A stretch of DNA of 64,000 nucleotides from Kitasatospora sp. A2-31 (GTDB lineage: Bacteria > Actinomycetota > Actinomycetes > Streptomycetales > Streptomycetaceae). The DNA is taken from NCBI RefSeq assembly GCF_022288725.1, contig NZ_JAKNTA010000002.1, positions 594,404-658,403 of the forward strand, read 5' to 3'. Below the pieces are notes generated by a model. It ran no database searches and was not told the DNA's origin. It saw nothing but the letters and a program-made list of their open reading frames with translations. Position numbers and translations under genes: made by a program. Below are positions 8,424 through 16,997 of the stretch, piece by piece (position 1 is the stretch's first letter; every line of letters begins with the position of its first letter).

Positions 8424-9464
8424 ATGAATCCCTTCGAACGCGCCCTGCGGTCCCTCGACCGCGCCCAGCAGCGCCGCACCGCCCCGGCCTTCGTCATCGG
8501 TGTGATCAAGAAGTACGGAGACGACCGGGGCGGCCTGCTGGCCGCCCTGGTCACGTACTACGCCTTTCTCGCGCTGATCCCGCTGCTGCTCCTGCTGAGC
8601 ACCGTCCTCGGCTTCGTCCTGCACGGCAACCCGGGCGCCCAGCGGGCGGTGGTGGACTCCGCGCTGGCCGACTTCCCGATCATCGGCAGTCAGCTCAGGC
8701 AGAACGTCCACTCCGTCGAGGGCAGCGGGATCGCCCTGTTCGTCGCCCTGTTCGGGCTGCTCTACGGCGTCCTCGGCGTCGCCCAGGTCCTCCAGCACAC
8801 CATGGCCGAGGTGTGGAACGTGCCGGGCGCCCGCCGTCCCGGCTACTGGGGGCGCCTGGCCCGCGCCCTGCTCCTGTTCGCGACCCTCGGCACCGGCCTC
8901 GTCCTCGCCACGGGCGCGGCGACCCTCACCGGTACCACGCTCGGGGGGACGGCAGCCCGCGTCGGCTCCCTGCTGCTGTCGGTGCTGATCAACACGGCGC
9001 TCTGCTTCGCATGCTTCCGCATCCTCACGCCGGCCGAGGTCCGCAGCCGTGCACTGTGGCCCGGCTGCCTCGCCGCCGGGCCGGTCTTCACCCTGCTCCA
9101 GGCCTTCGGCGCCCTCCTGGTCAGCCACCAGCTGCGCCACGCCTCGCAGATCTACGGCTTCTTCGCGACGGTGATCGGCCTGCTGTTCTGGCTCTACCTC
9201 ACCGCGCAGGTGACGGTCTACGCGGCCGAGACCAACGTAGTCGCCGCCCGTCGGCTGTGGCCCCGGAGCCTGCTCCAGCCTCCGCTCACCGGCCCCGACG
9301 AGGAGGTCCTGGAGGCGATCGCCCAGCAGGAGCAGCGGCGCCCCGAACAGCGGGTCGAGGTCGACTTCGTCGACGAGGACGAGCCCGCGGGCGACTCCAC
9401 CGGCGGAGGCGACGGCGGCGGGGCCGGCGACGGCGGCAGGACCGGCCGCAAGGGCGGCCGTTGA
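8424..9464 (+). CDS. YihY/BrkB family integral membrane protein
   Basis: A 346-residue membrane protein of the YihY/virulence factor BrkB family. About six hydrophobic segments are visible, beginning with TYYAFLALIPLLLLLSTVLG and including the family hallmark YGFFATVIGLLFWLYLTAQV. The tail after about residue 285 is hydrophilic, acidic then Gly-rich. Family members are often misannotated as RNase BN; the real function is unsettled. ATG 8424 follows CCGGAGG. It is divergent from gvpY. Confidence 0.9.
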   Translation: MNPFERALRSLDRAQQRRTAPAFVIGVIKKYGDDRGGLLAALVTYYAFLALIPLLLLLSTVLGFVLHGNPGAQRAVVDSALADFPIIGSQLRQNVHSVEGSGIALFVALFGLLYGVLGVAQVLQHTMAEVWNVPGARRPGYWGRLARALLLFATLGTGLVLATGAATLTGTTLGGTAARVGSLLLSVLINTALCFACFRILTPAEVRSRALWPGCLAAGPVFTLLQAFGALLVSHQLRHASQIYGFFATVIGLLFWLYLTAQVTVYAAETNVVAARRLWPRSLLQPPLTGPDEEVLEAIAQQEQRRPEQRVEVDFVDEDEPAGDSTGGGDGGGAGDGGRTGRKGGR

Positions 9465-9512
9465 CCGGGCCCGCCGGCCGCCGGCTCCGCCGCCGTCGCC
9501 TGCGCAAGTGCG

Positions 9513-10019
9513 TCAGGCCGGATGGCCGGGCTCGAGGCCGCGGACGTCGCGGTAGGTGAGCGCCCTCGCGTGCGCCGGGTCGTTGCGGGCGGTGATCGGG
9601 TCGAGCAGGAACCCGGTGTGGTCGCCCCAGTCGGCGCGGTCGAGGACCTGGCCGACGAACCAGGCCGGCACACCGGACAGCACCGGTACGCCGCCCGGCC
9701 CCGGGACCCACGCGGCGGCGGCGAACTTGTCCACCTCGTCGCCGGTCGCGGAACCGAAGAGTTCGGCGAGTCCCTGCCCGGGCGGCACCAGGTGGACCGC
9801 GACGAACCGGGCCCGGGAGGCGATCCGGTGCGTGTGGTTGGCCTTGGAGATCCAGACCACGAAGCGGGCGGGGTCGATCGAGCACTGGCCGGCGAACCCG
9901 ACCAGGCAGCCGGCCCGCTCACCGTCGACGGCGGTGGTGACGATGTGCACCGGATAGTCCAGGGCCTCGACGAACGACTGGAACCCACCCGGGTTCTCGC
10001 TCTCCGCGGCGTTGCTCAT
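9513..10019 (-). CDS. Flavin reductase-like FMN-binding protein
   Basis: A 168-residue protein of the flavin reductase (FMN-binding split-barrel) family: YPVHIVTTAVDGERAGCLVG and ARFVVWISKANHTHR are the expected first strands and flavin-contacting segment. It may supply reduced flavin to a monooxygenase or act as a standalone reductase. ATG 10019 has a GAAGGAG site. It lies 44 bases downstream of the LigD polymerase gene on the same strand, so probably shares its transcript. A link to DNA repair is not evident. Confidence 0.85.
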   Translation of the reverse strand: MSNAAESENPGGFQSFVEALDYPVHIVTTAVDGERAGCLVGFAGQCSIDPARFVVWISKANHTHRIASRARFVAVHLVPPGQGLAELFGSATGDEVDKFAAAAWVPGPGGVPVLSGVPAWFVGQVLDRADWGDHTGFLLDPITARNDPAHARALTYRDVRGLEPGHPA

Positions 10020-10063
10020 GGCGCTCGCTCCTTCTCCTCGACGTCGGTTCCCGGACTGCGCCC

Positions 10064-10972
10064 TCACCGGTCGAGCCCGGCCAGCCGGCGGTGGGCCGCA
10101 CCGAGCGAGCGGGGGCGGGGCGCCGGGTTCCACGGGTCGCGCTCGGCGAGCTCGTCGGCGTCGGCGAGCGTCCAGCGCCGGGCGGTGAACTCCGGCTGCT
10201 CGACCTCGGCCCAGGCCAGCGGTGCCGCGACGGGCGCTCCCGGCAGTGCACGCACCGAGTACGGGGCGACGGCCGTCTGGGCGTAGGCGTTGCGTTGGGT
10301 GTCGAGGTAGAGCCGGCCCTGCCGGGCCTGCCTGCGCGCGGCGGTGGTGAGGCGGTCGGGGTGCCGGGCGGCGAGCAGGTCGGCGAGCTCGCGCGCGAAC
10401 GCGCGGACGTCGTCGAACGGCGCCCGGCGGTCCAGCGGCACGACGACGTGCAGGCCGCGCGAGCCGGTGGTCATCGCGAGCGTGGGCAGGCCGAGCTCGT
10501 CCTCCAGGGCGGTGCGCAGCAGCAGCGCGGCGTCGCGGACGGGGGCGAAGCCGGCACCGGACGGCGGGTCGAGGTCGAACACCAGCCGGTCGGGGTGGTC
10601 GGGGCGGTCGGCCCGGGACAGGAAGCGGTGGAGCGTGGTGCAGGCCTGGTCGGCGAGGTAGACCAGGGTGGCCGTGTCCTCGCACAGGACGTAGTCCACG
10701 GTGCCGCCCTCCTTGGGCAGTTCGGCGCGGTGGATCCAGGAGGGGAAGTACTCGGGGGTGTCCTTCTGGACGAAGCCGCGGTCGCCGACGCCGTCCGGGT
10801 GCCGCTCCAGCATGAGCGGGCGGCCTCGCAGGTGCGGGAGCGCGGCGGCGGCGACGGTGCGGTAGTAGGCGACCAGGTCGGCTTTGGTGAGGCCGTCGTC
10901 GGGGAAGAGCACCTTCTCCGGCCGCCGGACCGTGACGGTGCGGCGGCCGGCCCGGACCGTGGTGGTGGTCAT
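10064..10972 (-). CDS. LigD-type polymerase/primase domain protein (NHEJ)
   Basis: A 302-residue standalone LigD polymerase (PolDom, archaeo-eukaryotic primase fold). The catalytic acid pair is in LVFDLDPP (D133 and D135), and the nucleotide-binding SRGLHVV motif is at 171-177. The N-terminal part (EKVLFPDDGLTKADLVAYY) is canonical. These enzymes fill gaps and add ribonucleotides during Ku-dependent end joining. No ligase domain is attached and no ligase gene is present in the window. It lies 7 bases beyond the phosphoesterase gene; ATG 10972. Confidence 0.93.
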   Translation of the reverse strand: MTTTTVRAGRRTVTVRRPEKVLFPDDGLTKADLVAYYRTVAAAALPHLRGRPLMLERHPDGVGDRGFVQKDTPEYFPSWIHRAELPKEGGTVDYVLCEDTATLVYLADQACTTLHRFLSRADRPDHPDRLVFDLDPPSGAGFAPVRDAALLLRTALEDELGLPTLAMTTGSRGLHVVVPLDRRAPFDDVRAFARELADLLAARHPDRLTTAARRQARQGRLYLDTQRNAYAQTAVAPYSVRALPGAPVAAPLAWAEVEQPEFTARRWTLADADELAERDPWNPAPRPRSLGAAHRRLAGLDR

Positions 10973-10979
10973 GGCGTCC

Positions 10980-11597
10980 TCACTCGGGGCGGGCGCCGGC
11001 GGCGACCTGGCGCAGGGTGTGGCCGGACCGGGCCGAGCGGGCCCGGTACGGGTCGGGCGTGCCGCCGGCCGCCGCCCGGGCGTCGGCGTGCTTGACCAGC
11101 AGCCAGGCCTCGCGATCCCCGCCGTCGGCGCCGGTGCGGATCCGGGTGAGCGAGTAGCCGCCGTGCAGCTTGTGGCCGTCGAGGCGGAACGAGGCGTGCC
11201 CGCGGGCGAGCGCCTCGGTGAACGGTACGGGCCGGCCGTCCCGATCGGTGGTCAGATTGCGGTAGGTGCCCTCGTCCCAGACGATCACGGTGCCTGCGCC
11301 GTACTCGCCGTGCGGGATGACGCCCTCGAAGGTGCGGTACTCCAACGGATGGTCCTCGGTCGGGGTGGCCAGTCGCTTGTCGTGCGGATCGGTGGAGGGG
11401 CCCTTGGGGACGGCCCAGGACTTCAGCACGCCGTCGGCCTCCAGCCGGAAGTCGAAGTGCATGGTGCGCGCGTCGTGGATCTGCACCACGAACCTGGGCG
11501 CGTCCCCGGACGGGGAGCCCCGCTCGCCGCGTGGCTCGGCGGTCCGGGAGAAGTCGCGTCGGCGGTGGTAGTGCTCCAGGACGTCCTCGGTGGCCAT
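10980..11597 (-). CDS. LigD-type 3'-phosphoesterase domain protein
   Basis: A 205-residue standalone phosphoesterase of the LigD N-terminal type, which trims 3' ribonucleotides and phosphates at breaks. Expected active-site residues are visible: H41, H47, D49 and R51 in VQIHDARTMHFDFRLE, plus H83 and Y87 in EDHPLEY. They line up, one position earlier, with the known catalytic set of Pseudomonas LigD. ATG 11597 is preceded by GGGAGGAG. It starts the operon that includes the polymerase domain and has its own SigB-type promoter. Confidence 0.93.
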   Translation of the reverse strand: MATEDVLEHYHRRRDFSRTAEPRGERGSPSGDAPRFVVQIHDARTMHFDFRLEADGVLKSWAVPKGPSTDPHDKRLATPTEDHPLEYRTFEGVIPHGEYGAGTVIVWDEGTYRNLTTDRDGRPVPFTEALARGHASFRLDGHKLHGGYSLTRIRTGADGGDREAWLLVKHADARAAAGGTPDPYRARSARSGHTLRQVAAGARPE

Positions 11598-11641
11598 CGT
11601 CTCCTCCCGGGGTCGGGCCGGGCTTCTTCGACGCCGGGCGC

Positions 11642-11666
11642 CTACCCCGGTTACGCGTTCTCAGCC
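11642..11666 (-). promoter_or_regulatory. SigB-type promoter of the LigD-domain operon
   Basis: Minus strand: GGCT, 15 bases, GGGTAG (GGCT at 11663-11666, GGGTAG at 11642-11647), 45 bases upstream of the phosphoesterase start. It matches the SigB-family consensus and would put end-joining genes under stress control. Confidence 0.65.
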
Positions 11667-11729
11667 ACCCGGCGGCGCTCCGTACACCGGCTCCACGGGC
11701 CGCCGGTCGGCCCGGTCGACCGCCGGCCG

Positions 11730-13574
11730 TCACAGCTGTGCGGCGAGGGCCGCCAGCAGGACGGCCATGCCCACGGCCAGCCAGGCCACGTAGTCCCCCA
11801 GGAGCCCCGAGTGCAGCCGGCGCAGGGGCAGGACGGCTGCCCGGTACGGCCCGCCGGTGCCGCGCCGGGGGTCGCGGCGGAGTGCGGCGGTGGCGAAGCC
11901 GGCGGCCAGGAGGGCGGAGACCAGGCCGAGCACGACGCCGGCCGTCGTCCACCCGGCCTCCGGAGCCTCGCCGGCCGGCGAGGCGGGCCGGCCGAGGACG
12001 GCGGCGAGGTAGCCGGCGCGGTCGCTGAAGGCCGCCGCGGCGGCGCCGAGTGCCCGGCCCACGCCCGGCAGGACGCCGACGGCCAGGCAGCCGGCCAGCA
12101 GCAGGGCGGGCACGACGGTCATCGGAGCGGGCATCCGCCGGCCCGGCTCGCGGATCTCCGGCTCCTCGCCCTCGCCGGTGGTCGCGGCCACCTCCGGGTG
12201 CTCGGACGGCGGGGCGCCGAACCCGCCGAAGACCCGCAGCCCGGCGCGCAGCACCGCACCGCCGGTGAGCGCCGACACCAGGACGAACACGGCCGGCAGC
12301 CAGCCGAGTTCGTGCCCGGCGGCCTCCTCGGTGACGGCCTTGCCGAGGCCGGTGCCGAACGGGGGCAGCCCGGCCAGGGCCAGCGCGCCCAGCAGGAACA
12401 GCACGCCGGGCAGCCGGAGCCCGCGGGCCCGGCCGTGCAGGCCGTGCTCGTCCACCGAGCCGAAGCGGTCCAGCAGGACGCCGGTGAGGCCGAACAGAGC
12501 GGCCTTCGCGCCGGCGTGGCCGGCCACGTAGACCGCGGTGCCGGCTACGCCCGCGGGGGTGAGCAGCGCGGTGCCGGCCAGGAACAGGCCGACGTGCCCG
12601 ACCGTGGAGAACGCCAGCATCCGCTTCAGGTGCCGTTGCTGCCAGCACATGGTGGCGCCGACCAGCGCCGTCAGCACGCCGAACGCGAGCAGGGTGTCGC
12701 GGACGGCGGCGCCGGGCAGGCCGCCGGGGCCGGCGAAGACCACCTGGTGGATCCGGGCGAAGCCGTACACGCCGAGCTCGACCATCACCCCGGACAGCAG
12801 CATGCACACCGGGCTGGGCGCCACCGCGTGGGCGTCCGGGAGCCAGAAGTGGAAGGGCGCCGTCGCGGCCTTCACCAGCGGGCCGGCCATGACCAGGACG
12901 AACGCCACGACGATCAGCGCGTCCCGGCCCCGTCCGGCCGCGGCCCGCTCGTCCAGGGCGGCACCGATCTGGGCCAGGCCGAGCTCCCCGGTCCGGGCGT
13001 AGAGCAGGCCGATGCCGAGCAGCGAGAGGTACGCGGCGGCCGAGTTGACCAGGCCGAAGGCGAGGGCGCCGTGGAGCGGGCGCGGGTCCTCGATCCGGTA
13101 GCCGGTGAGCGCGTAGGCGACGGCGCCCATCAGTTCGAAGAAGACGAAGGCGTCGAAGAGGTCGCCGGTGAGCACGAAGCCGCACATCCCCGCCTCGAAG
13201 AGGAGGAGCAGGGCCGGGAACATACCCCCGTGCTCGCCGGAGGGCTCGTCGAAGTACCGCCAGGCGTAGCAGAGCACGGCCAGCACCAGGACGGCGGCGA
13301 GCAGGGCCAGGCCGGTGCCGAGGCGGTCGGCGACCAGGACGATGCCGACGCTCTGCCCGTCCTGCGGCAGGTACCCCCCGAGCCAGGAGACGACCCGGCC
13401 CTCGGGGCTCGTGCGGGACCAGAGCAGCGCCAGGCAGCCGACGCCGGCGGCGGCCCAGAGGGTGGCGAGCGCGTCCCGTCCGATCCTCGGCAGCCGTCTC
13501 CCGGCCACCGCCAGGACGGCCGCGCCCAGCAGCGGGATCGCGACGGCCAGCGGGAGGAGGTCGGCGGTGGTCAC
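11730..13574 (-). CDS. mrpD: Mrp/Mbh-like antiporter subunit D (NuoL/M/N-type proton-translocating subunit)
   Basis: A 614-residue polytopic protein of the proton-conducting NADH-quinone oxidoreductase subunit family. The conserved GDLFDAFVFFELMGAVAYAL segment carries the functional glutamate of transmembrane helix 5, and later AGPLVKAATAPFHFWLPDAH is the family signature with the pumping lysine and histidine. It is the only large antiporter-like subunit of the operon. GTG 13574 starts 8 bases after mrpC. Together the operon should form a cation/proton antiporter. Confidence 0.88.
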   Translation of the reverse strand: MTTADLLPLAVAIPLLGAAVLAVAGRRLPRIGRDALATLWAAAGVGCLALLWSRTSPEGRVVSWLGGYLPQDGQSVGIVLVADRLGTGLALLAAVLVLAVLCYAWRYFDEPSGEHGGMFPALLLLFEAGMCGFVLTGDLFDAFVFFELMGAVAYALTGYRIEDPRPLHGALAFGLVNSAAAYLSLLGIGLLYARTGELGLAQIGAALDERAAAGRGRDALIVVAFVLVMAGPLVKAATAPFHFWLPDAHAVAPSPVCMLLSGVMVELGVYGFARIHQVVFAGPGGLPGAAVRDTLLAFGVLTALVGATMCWQQRHLKRMLAFSTVGHVGLFLAGTALLTPAGVAGTAVYVAGHAGAKAALFGLTGVLLDRFGSVDEHGLHGRARGLRLPGVLFLLGALALAGLPPFGTGLGKAVTEEAAGHELGWLPAVFVLVSALTGGAVLRAGLRVFGGFGAPPSEHPEVAATTGEGEEPEIREPGRRMPAPMTVVPALLLAGCLAVGVLPGVGRALGAAAAAFSDRAGYLAAVLGRPASPAGEAPEAGWTTAGVVLGLVSALLAAGFATAALRRDPRRGTGGPYRAAVLPLRRLHSGLLGDYVAWLAVGMAVLLAALAAQL

Positions 13575-13581
13575 CGGGCGC

Positions 13582-13926
13582 TCAGCCCCGCAGCCCGGTG
13601 AGTTCCTCCGGGTCGACCGTGCCGTGCCGCTTGCGGAGTTGGATCACCAGGGCGAGCAGCAGGGCCGTGACGGTGGCGCCGACCACGATGTCGGTCAGCA
13701 CCAGCGCCTGGACCACCGGGTCCACGACCGGGGCGTCGGTCGGCAGGTCGGAGAAGACGGGGGCGGTCGCGTCGCGGCGGTAGCCGATCGCGAGCAGCAG
13801 GACGTACGTCGAGGCCTGTGCGACGGCCAGGCAGCCGACCGCCTGCACCAGGTTGCGGCTGGTGACCAGGCCGTACAGCCCGGCGAGCAGGATCCACCCG
13901 GCGACGAGGTAGGGGAGCAGGCTCAC
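13582..13926 (-). CDS. mrpC: Mrp-like antiporter subunit C (NuoK-like)
   Basis: A 114-residue three-helix protein of the MnhC/NuoK family (LLPYLVAGWILLAGLYGLV, NLVQAVGCLAVAQASTYVLL, and VVQALVLTDIVVGATVTALL, the last being typical). The short C-terminus is charged. The GTG start at 13926 overlaps the mrpB stop as GTGA, so the two are coupled. Confidence 0.88.
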   Translation of the reverse strand: MSLLPYLVAGWILLAGLYGLVTSRNLVQAVGCLAVAQASTYVLLLAIGYRRDATAPVFSDLPTDAPVVDPVVQALVLTDIVVGATVTALLLALVIQLRKRHGTVDPEELTGLRG

Positions 13927-14663
13927 CGGCCCCTCCCGCCCGGGGCGACCTCGACGGCCTGGTCCAGGAAGTGCGCCAGCAGCACCACGACGCCGGAGCC
14001 GACCTCCACGCCGACGACCGCGTTGAGCACCGGGACGAGGCCGCCGGAGGAGAGCTGGTCGAACGTCCCGAGCGGCAGGGTGTTGGCGAGGTACCCCGCG
14101 CCTGCCGCGAGGCCGATCAGGCCGAGGGCGGCGAAGGCCCCGGCGGCGAGGGCGTCGGCCACGTCCAGCACGGCCAGCGGCCGGATCCGTTTGAGTACCA
14201 GGTAGTCGGCGGCGACGTAGGCCAGGTGCAGGGCGGTGGCCAGCACCACGCCGCCCTGGAAGCCGCCGCCGGGGCTCAGCTGGCCGTGGGCGACGATGTA
14301 GCCGCCGGTCAGGACCGTGACCGGCAGCAGGGTGGCGCCGAACAGCCGCGTGGTGGGCAGGACGGGTCCGGGGGCCGGTCGGCGCTTGCGCTCGTCGCGG
14401 GCGAGTCGCAGCAACATGCCCGCGCCGAGGACCGAACCGAACAGGATCGACTCCTCGCCCAGGGTGTCGAAGGCCCGCTGGTCGAAGTTGACCGAGGAGA
14501 CGATGTTGGCCGTCCGGTGGGCCAGCCCGGCCGACACCGCGCGGTCGCCGTAGGGGTGCCGGGACCCGCCGAAGGCCGGGAGTCCGGTGGCGGCGGCGAT
14601 CAGCGCGGCGGCGAGGACGGCGGCGGCGGTCAGGAAGAGCCCGAGCCGGGCGGTGCGGCTCAC
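13923..14663 (-). CDS. mrpB: Mrp-like subunit B fused to MbhE-like N-terminus
   Basis: A 246-residue membrane protein. Residues 1-95 resemble MbhE or the extreme C-terminus of MrpA (NIVSSVNFDQRAFDTLGEES followed by ILFGSVLGAG). Residues 105-240 are MnhB/MrpB (TRLFGATLLPVTVLTGGYIV, then HGQLSPGGGFQGGV). The two are separate genes in Pyrococcus Mbh and are fused here. GTG 14663 overlaps the preceding DUF4040 stop as GTGA. Confidence 0.85.
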   Translation of the reverse strand: MSRTARLGLFLTAAAVLAAALIAAATGLPAFGGSRHPYGDRAVSAGLAHRTANIVSSVNFDQRAFDTLGEESILFGSVLGAGMLLRLARDERKRRPAPGPVLPTTRLFGATLLPVTVLTGGYIVAHGQLSPGGGFQGGVVLATALHLAYVAADYLVLKRIRPLAVLDVADALAAGAFAALGLIGLAAGAGYLANTLPLGTFDQLSSGGLVPVLNAVVGVEVGSGVVVLLAHFLDQAVEVAPGGRGR

Positions 14664-14929
14664 TCGGTGCGGTCCGGTCGGTCGTCGGACCGCTCCTCGC
14701 GCCGTACCCGGCGGACGGTGAGCAGGATCAGCAGCGGGGTGACCGCGCTGCCCACGCCGAGCTGGGAGAGCGCGACGTCGGGCGCCTGGAGCACGGTGAA
14801 CAGCACCGCGAGGCAGAGCCCGAGCAGCGCGAGGACGGCGGCCTGGCGGCCCGGGTCGCGGGTGAGCGCGGCGGCGGTCGCGGTGAGTCCCGTGAGCAGC
14901 AGGGCGATGACGATCAGGGCGTCGCTCAC
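14660..14929 (-). CDS. DUF4040 (MbhD/MrpA C-terminal) antiporter subunit
   Basis: An 89-residue, three-helix protein of the DUF4040 type (LIVIALLLTGLTATAAALTR, AVLFTVLQAPDVALSQLGVG, and SAVTPLLILLTVRRV). In Mrp antiporters this module is part of the MrpA C-terminus; in Mbh hydrogenases it is the separate subunit MbhD, as here. GTG 14929 overlaps the mrpG stop as GTGA. The N-terminal NuoL-like part of MrpA is not found in the window. Confidence 0.82.
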   Translation of the reverse strand: MSDALIVIALLLTGLTATAAALTRDPGRQAAVLALLGLCLAVLFTVLQAPDVALSQLGVGSAVTPLLILLTVRRVRREERSDDRPDRTE

Positions 14930-15225
14930 CGGCGTGCCTCCCGCGCGGCCTCGGTGCGGACGGTCGTCCGGGCCACGGCCATCGTGGTGACGGTGCCGCC
15001 CGCCGCCGTCAACAGGCCGATCACCAGCAGCTTGAGGGCGGCCCGGCCCGGTCCGGTGTCGACGGCGAGGGCGAGCGCGACCAACGGCGCGCCGAGGGTG
15101 GACGCGGGGGAGAGGGCGTGCAGCCGGAGGTAGGGACCCGGGAGCACGGCGAGCGCGACGGCGGAGAGCAGCAGGACGGCCGTTCCCGCGCACAGCAGGA
15201 CCAGGGCCGCAGTGTGCCGGCCCAT
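14926..15225 (-). CDS. mrpG: Mrp-like antiporter subunit G
   Basis: A 99-residue protein of the MnhG/PhaG family with three helices. The signature LPGPYLRLHALSPASTLGAP is close to the typical FPDxYTRLHAxTKAxTLG segment. The ATG (15225) directly abuts the stop of mrpF, and its end overlaps the DUF4040 gene by 4 bases. Confidence 0.86.
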   Translation of the reverse strand: MGRHTAALVLLCAGTAVLLLSAVALAVLPGPYLRLHALSPASTLGAPLVALALAVDTGPGRAALKLLVIGLLTAAGGTVTTMAVARTTVRTEAAREARR

Positions 15226-15483
15226 TCAGCGGTCCTCCCCGGTCAGGAGGCGGGTGAAGACCAGCGTCCCGGCGGGGGCGAGCACGGCCAGGTCGAGCGC
15301 CAGGTCGGTGTAGGAGGTACGACCGAAGCCCTGGGCGAGCAGCAGCAGGACGACCGACGTCAGCGTCGCGGCGAGGTTCAACCCAGCGAGACGGTGCTGT
15401 GGTTCGCCGCGCAGGGCGAGCGGCAGGCAGGCGCCGAGCCCCCCGACGGCGAGCACGGCCGCCGCCAGCAGCCAGGCGTTCAC
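15226..15483 (-). CDS. mrpF: Mrp-like antiporter subunit F
   Basis: An 85-residue protein with three helices matching MnhF/MrpF in size, position and pattern (LTSVVLLLLAQGFGRTSYTD, LALDLAVLAPAGTLVFTRLL). GTG 15483 shares a GTGA overlap with the mrpE stop. In family members this is a small subunit of the antiporter core; the sequence itself is only weakly conserved, so the call depends partly on context. Confidence 0.8.
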   Translation of the reverse strand: MNAWLLAAAVLAVGGLGACLPLALRGEPQHRLAGLNLAATLTSVVLLLLAQGFGRTSYTDLALDLAVLAPAGTLVFTRLLTGEDR

Positions 15484-15929
15484 CGGCGGCCGCCGGTCAG
15501 TGCGCGCTCCAGCGCGGAGGGGCGGTCGTCGAGCGCGTGCACCGTCAGGGTGCGGTCCTCGCTCTCCACGACGTAGGCGCCGGGTGTCGCGGAGAGCAGA
15601 CCGCCGGCCCAGGCGGGCCCGGTACCGCGGGCGAGCCGGACGGTGCGGAAGCCGGCGTCCGCACGGCGGCCGGGCGACAGCACGAGGACGGCCAGCCGCC
15701 CGGTGTCGGCGAGCAGGGTCCACGGGAAGGACCAGAGCGCCTGCGCCAGGTGGGCGGCGCCCCCGGGAGTGGCGCCCGAGGTGCGCCGGACGGCGACGGC
15801 ACCCGTCGCGCCGAGGAGCGCGATGCAGCCGCCGACGGCGAGCTCCAGCGGCGTGACCGAGCTGATCAGTACGATGTTCAGCAGCAGCAACAGCCCCCAC
15901 CAGAGCAGGAATTCGATCGCCGTCCGCAC
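15480..15929 (-). CDS. mrpE: Mrp-like antiporter subunit E
   Basis: A 149-residue MnhE/MrpE-family protein, first gene of the antiporter operon. The hydrophobic N-terminus (TAIEFLLWWGLLLLLNIVLI) is followed by ALWSFPWTLLADTGRLAVLV and the conserved end SATPGAYVVE with LTVHALDD. I chose GTG 15929, where the hydrophobic domain begins; the frame stays open to 16109, and GTG 15947 and 15968 are alternatives. An 18-base tandem repeat straddles these candidate starts. Confidence 0.8.
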   Translation of the reverse strand: MRTAIEFLLWWGLLLLLNIVLISSVTPLELAVGGCIALLGATGAVAVRRTSGATPGGAAHLAQALWSFPWTLLADTGRLAVLVLSPGRRADAGFRTVRLARGTGPAWAGGLLSATPGAYVVESEDRTLTVHALDDRPSALERALTGGRR

Positions 15930-15957
15930 CGCACCACCTGTCCGCACCGCACCACCC
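15922..15957. repeat. 18-base tandem duplication at the mrpE start
   Basis: Two adjacent 18-base copies (15922-15939 and 15940-15957) duplicate the GTG start codon of mrpE with its ribosome-site-like GGTGGT. Each copy offers an in-frame GTG. The rest of the interval to 16142 contains no recognisable gene. Confidence 0.7.
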
Positions 15958-16142
15958 CGGGTCGTCACCCGCCGCCGGAACCGGCGCCGGGACCCGCCGC
16001 CGTGGCGAGCGGCCCAGGTGTACCGCCCGGTGGGCGGCCCGGTCCCGTAGGCGCCGCCGCCACGCGCGGGATCACCGTGCCGGACCACCCGTTCGCCGGA
16101 CGGCGGCACCGGAACGTCCGATGATCGGTTCGTCGGGGTCGG

Positions 16143-16730
16143 TCATTTCCGGACCGGTTCTCCGTCGTGCGGCGGCGGCTGTCCGAGGGTGAGGTACGTC
16201 TCGCGAGGAGGCCGCGTGCAGTGGCCGTTGTGTCGTCGCAGTTTCTGGACCGGCAGGATCAGCCAGCAGGTCGCGAACCAGAGCACGACGCCTCCCGCGA
16301 TCCAGCCCGCGAGCGCCGACCCGGTCGCCACACGCAACAGGAGCAGCACGGCGGAGCCGATCGTCACGGCCAGCAGGACCAGGCCGATGGCGACCAACCT
16401 TGCAGCGGAGTCGACGAGTTGGGGCTTCAGCAGGTGCCCGGCGAAGATCCGGTGGTAGGCCACCGGCGCGGTCAGCGCACCCGTGGCGAGTGCACCGAGG
16501 ACGACGGTGCTCACGTACAGTCCGCGGTCGAAGGCGTTCAGCTCGGTGAAACGGGGCATGAAGACGACGCTCAGCAGGAATCCGAAGAGGACCTGGGATC
16601 CGGTCTGGGCCACGCGGACCTCCTGGAGCAGATCGCCCCAGCGCCGGTCGGCCCGCTCGTCCGGAGATTCCCGGCGGCCGGTCCGGGGCCGGCGGCCGGG
16701 GGCGGTCCGGCCGGTGTCGGATGTCGTCAT
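16143..16730 (-). CDS. DUF6328 family four-helix membrane protein
   Basis: A 195-residue protein with a basic, disordered N-terminus of about 55 residues and four hydrophobic helices (VLFGFLLSVVFM, GLYVSTVVLGALATGALTAP, LVAIGLVLLAVTIGSAVLLL, and GWIAGGVVLWFATCWLI). The layout matches the actinobacterial DUF6328 family, whose function is unknown. ATG 16730 follows a strong GGAGGAGG site. A near-consensus SigB-type promoter lies upstream. Confidence 0.78.
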   Translation of the reverse strand: MTTSDTGRTAPGRRPRTGRRESPDERADRRWGDLLQEVRVAQTGSQVLFGFLLSVVFMPRFTELNAFDRGLYVSTVVLGALATGALTAPVAYHRIFAGHLLKPQLVDSAARLVAIGLVLLAVTIGSAVLLLLRVATGSALAGWIAGGVVLWFATCWLILPVQKLRRHNGHCTRPPRETYLTLGQPPPHDGEPVRK

Positions 16731-16821
16731 GGTGATCGCCTCCTCCTCCTCGGTGTCCGTAACCCTCCCCGGTGCCGCAGCCCCCGGTGTCCGTGGTCGG
16801 CGTCCGGCCGTGACGGTGCGT

Positions 16822-16846
16822 GTAGCCGTGACGGGGTCGGGCAAAC
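16822..16846 (-). promoter_or_regulatory. Near-consensus SigB-type promoter
   Basis: Minus strand: GTTT, 15 bases, GGCTAC, one mismatch from GGGTAC, about 92 bases upstream of the DUF6328 gene. The -35 element and spacing are exact, so I keep it as a weaker member of the promoter set. Confidence 0.45.
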
Positions 16847-16997
16847 GTCGGGCATGGAGGGCGAGCACGCGTCGTGGCCGGTTGCCCCGGGGGCGGCCGC
16901 CGCCCCGACGGACGCCGGGGTTCGCGCGCCCGGCCGTGCCGCGCGGCATCATGGTCGGGAAGGCACGTCTTCGTACCGACCGGACCGGGAGCCCGCC

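Noticed and set aside
10969..13185. A 738-codon Arg/Pro-rich minus-strand frame
   Set aside because: Shadow of the antiporter subunit D and LigD phosphoesterase genes, with composition typical of out-of-frame high-GC sequence.
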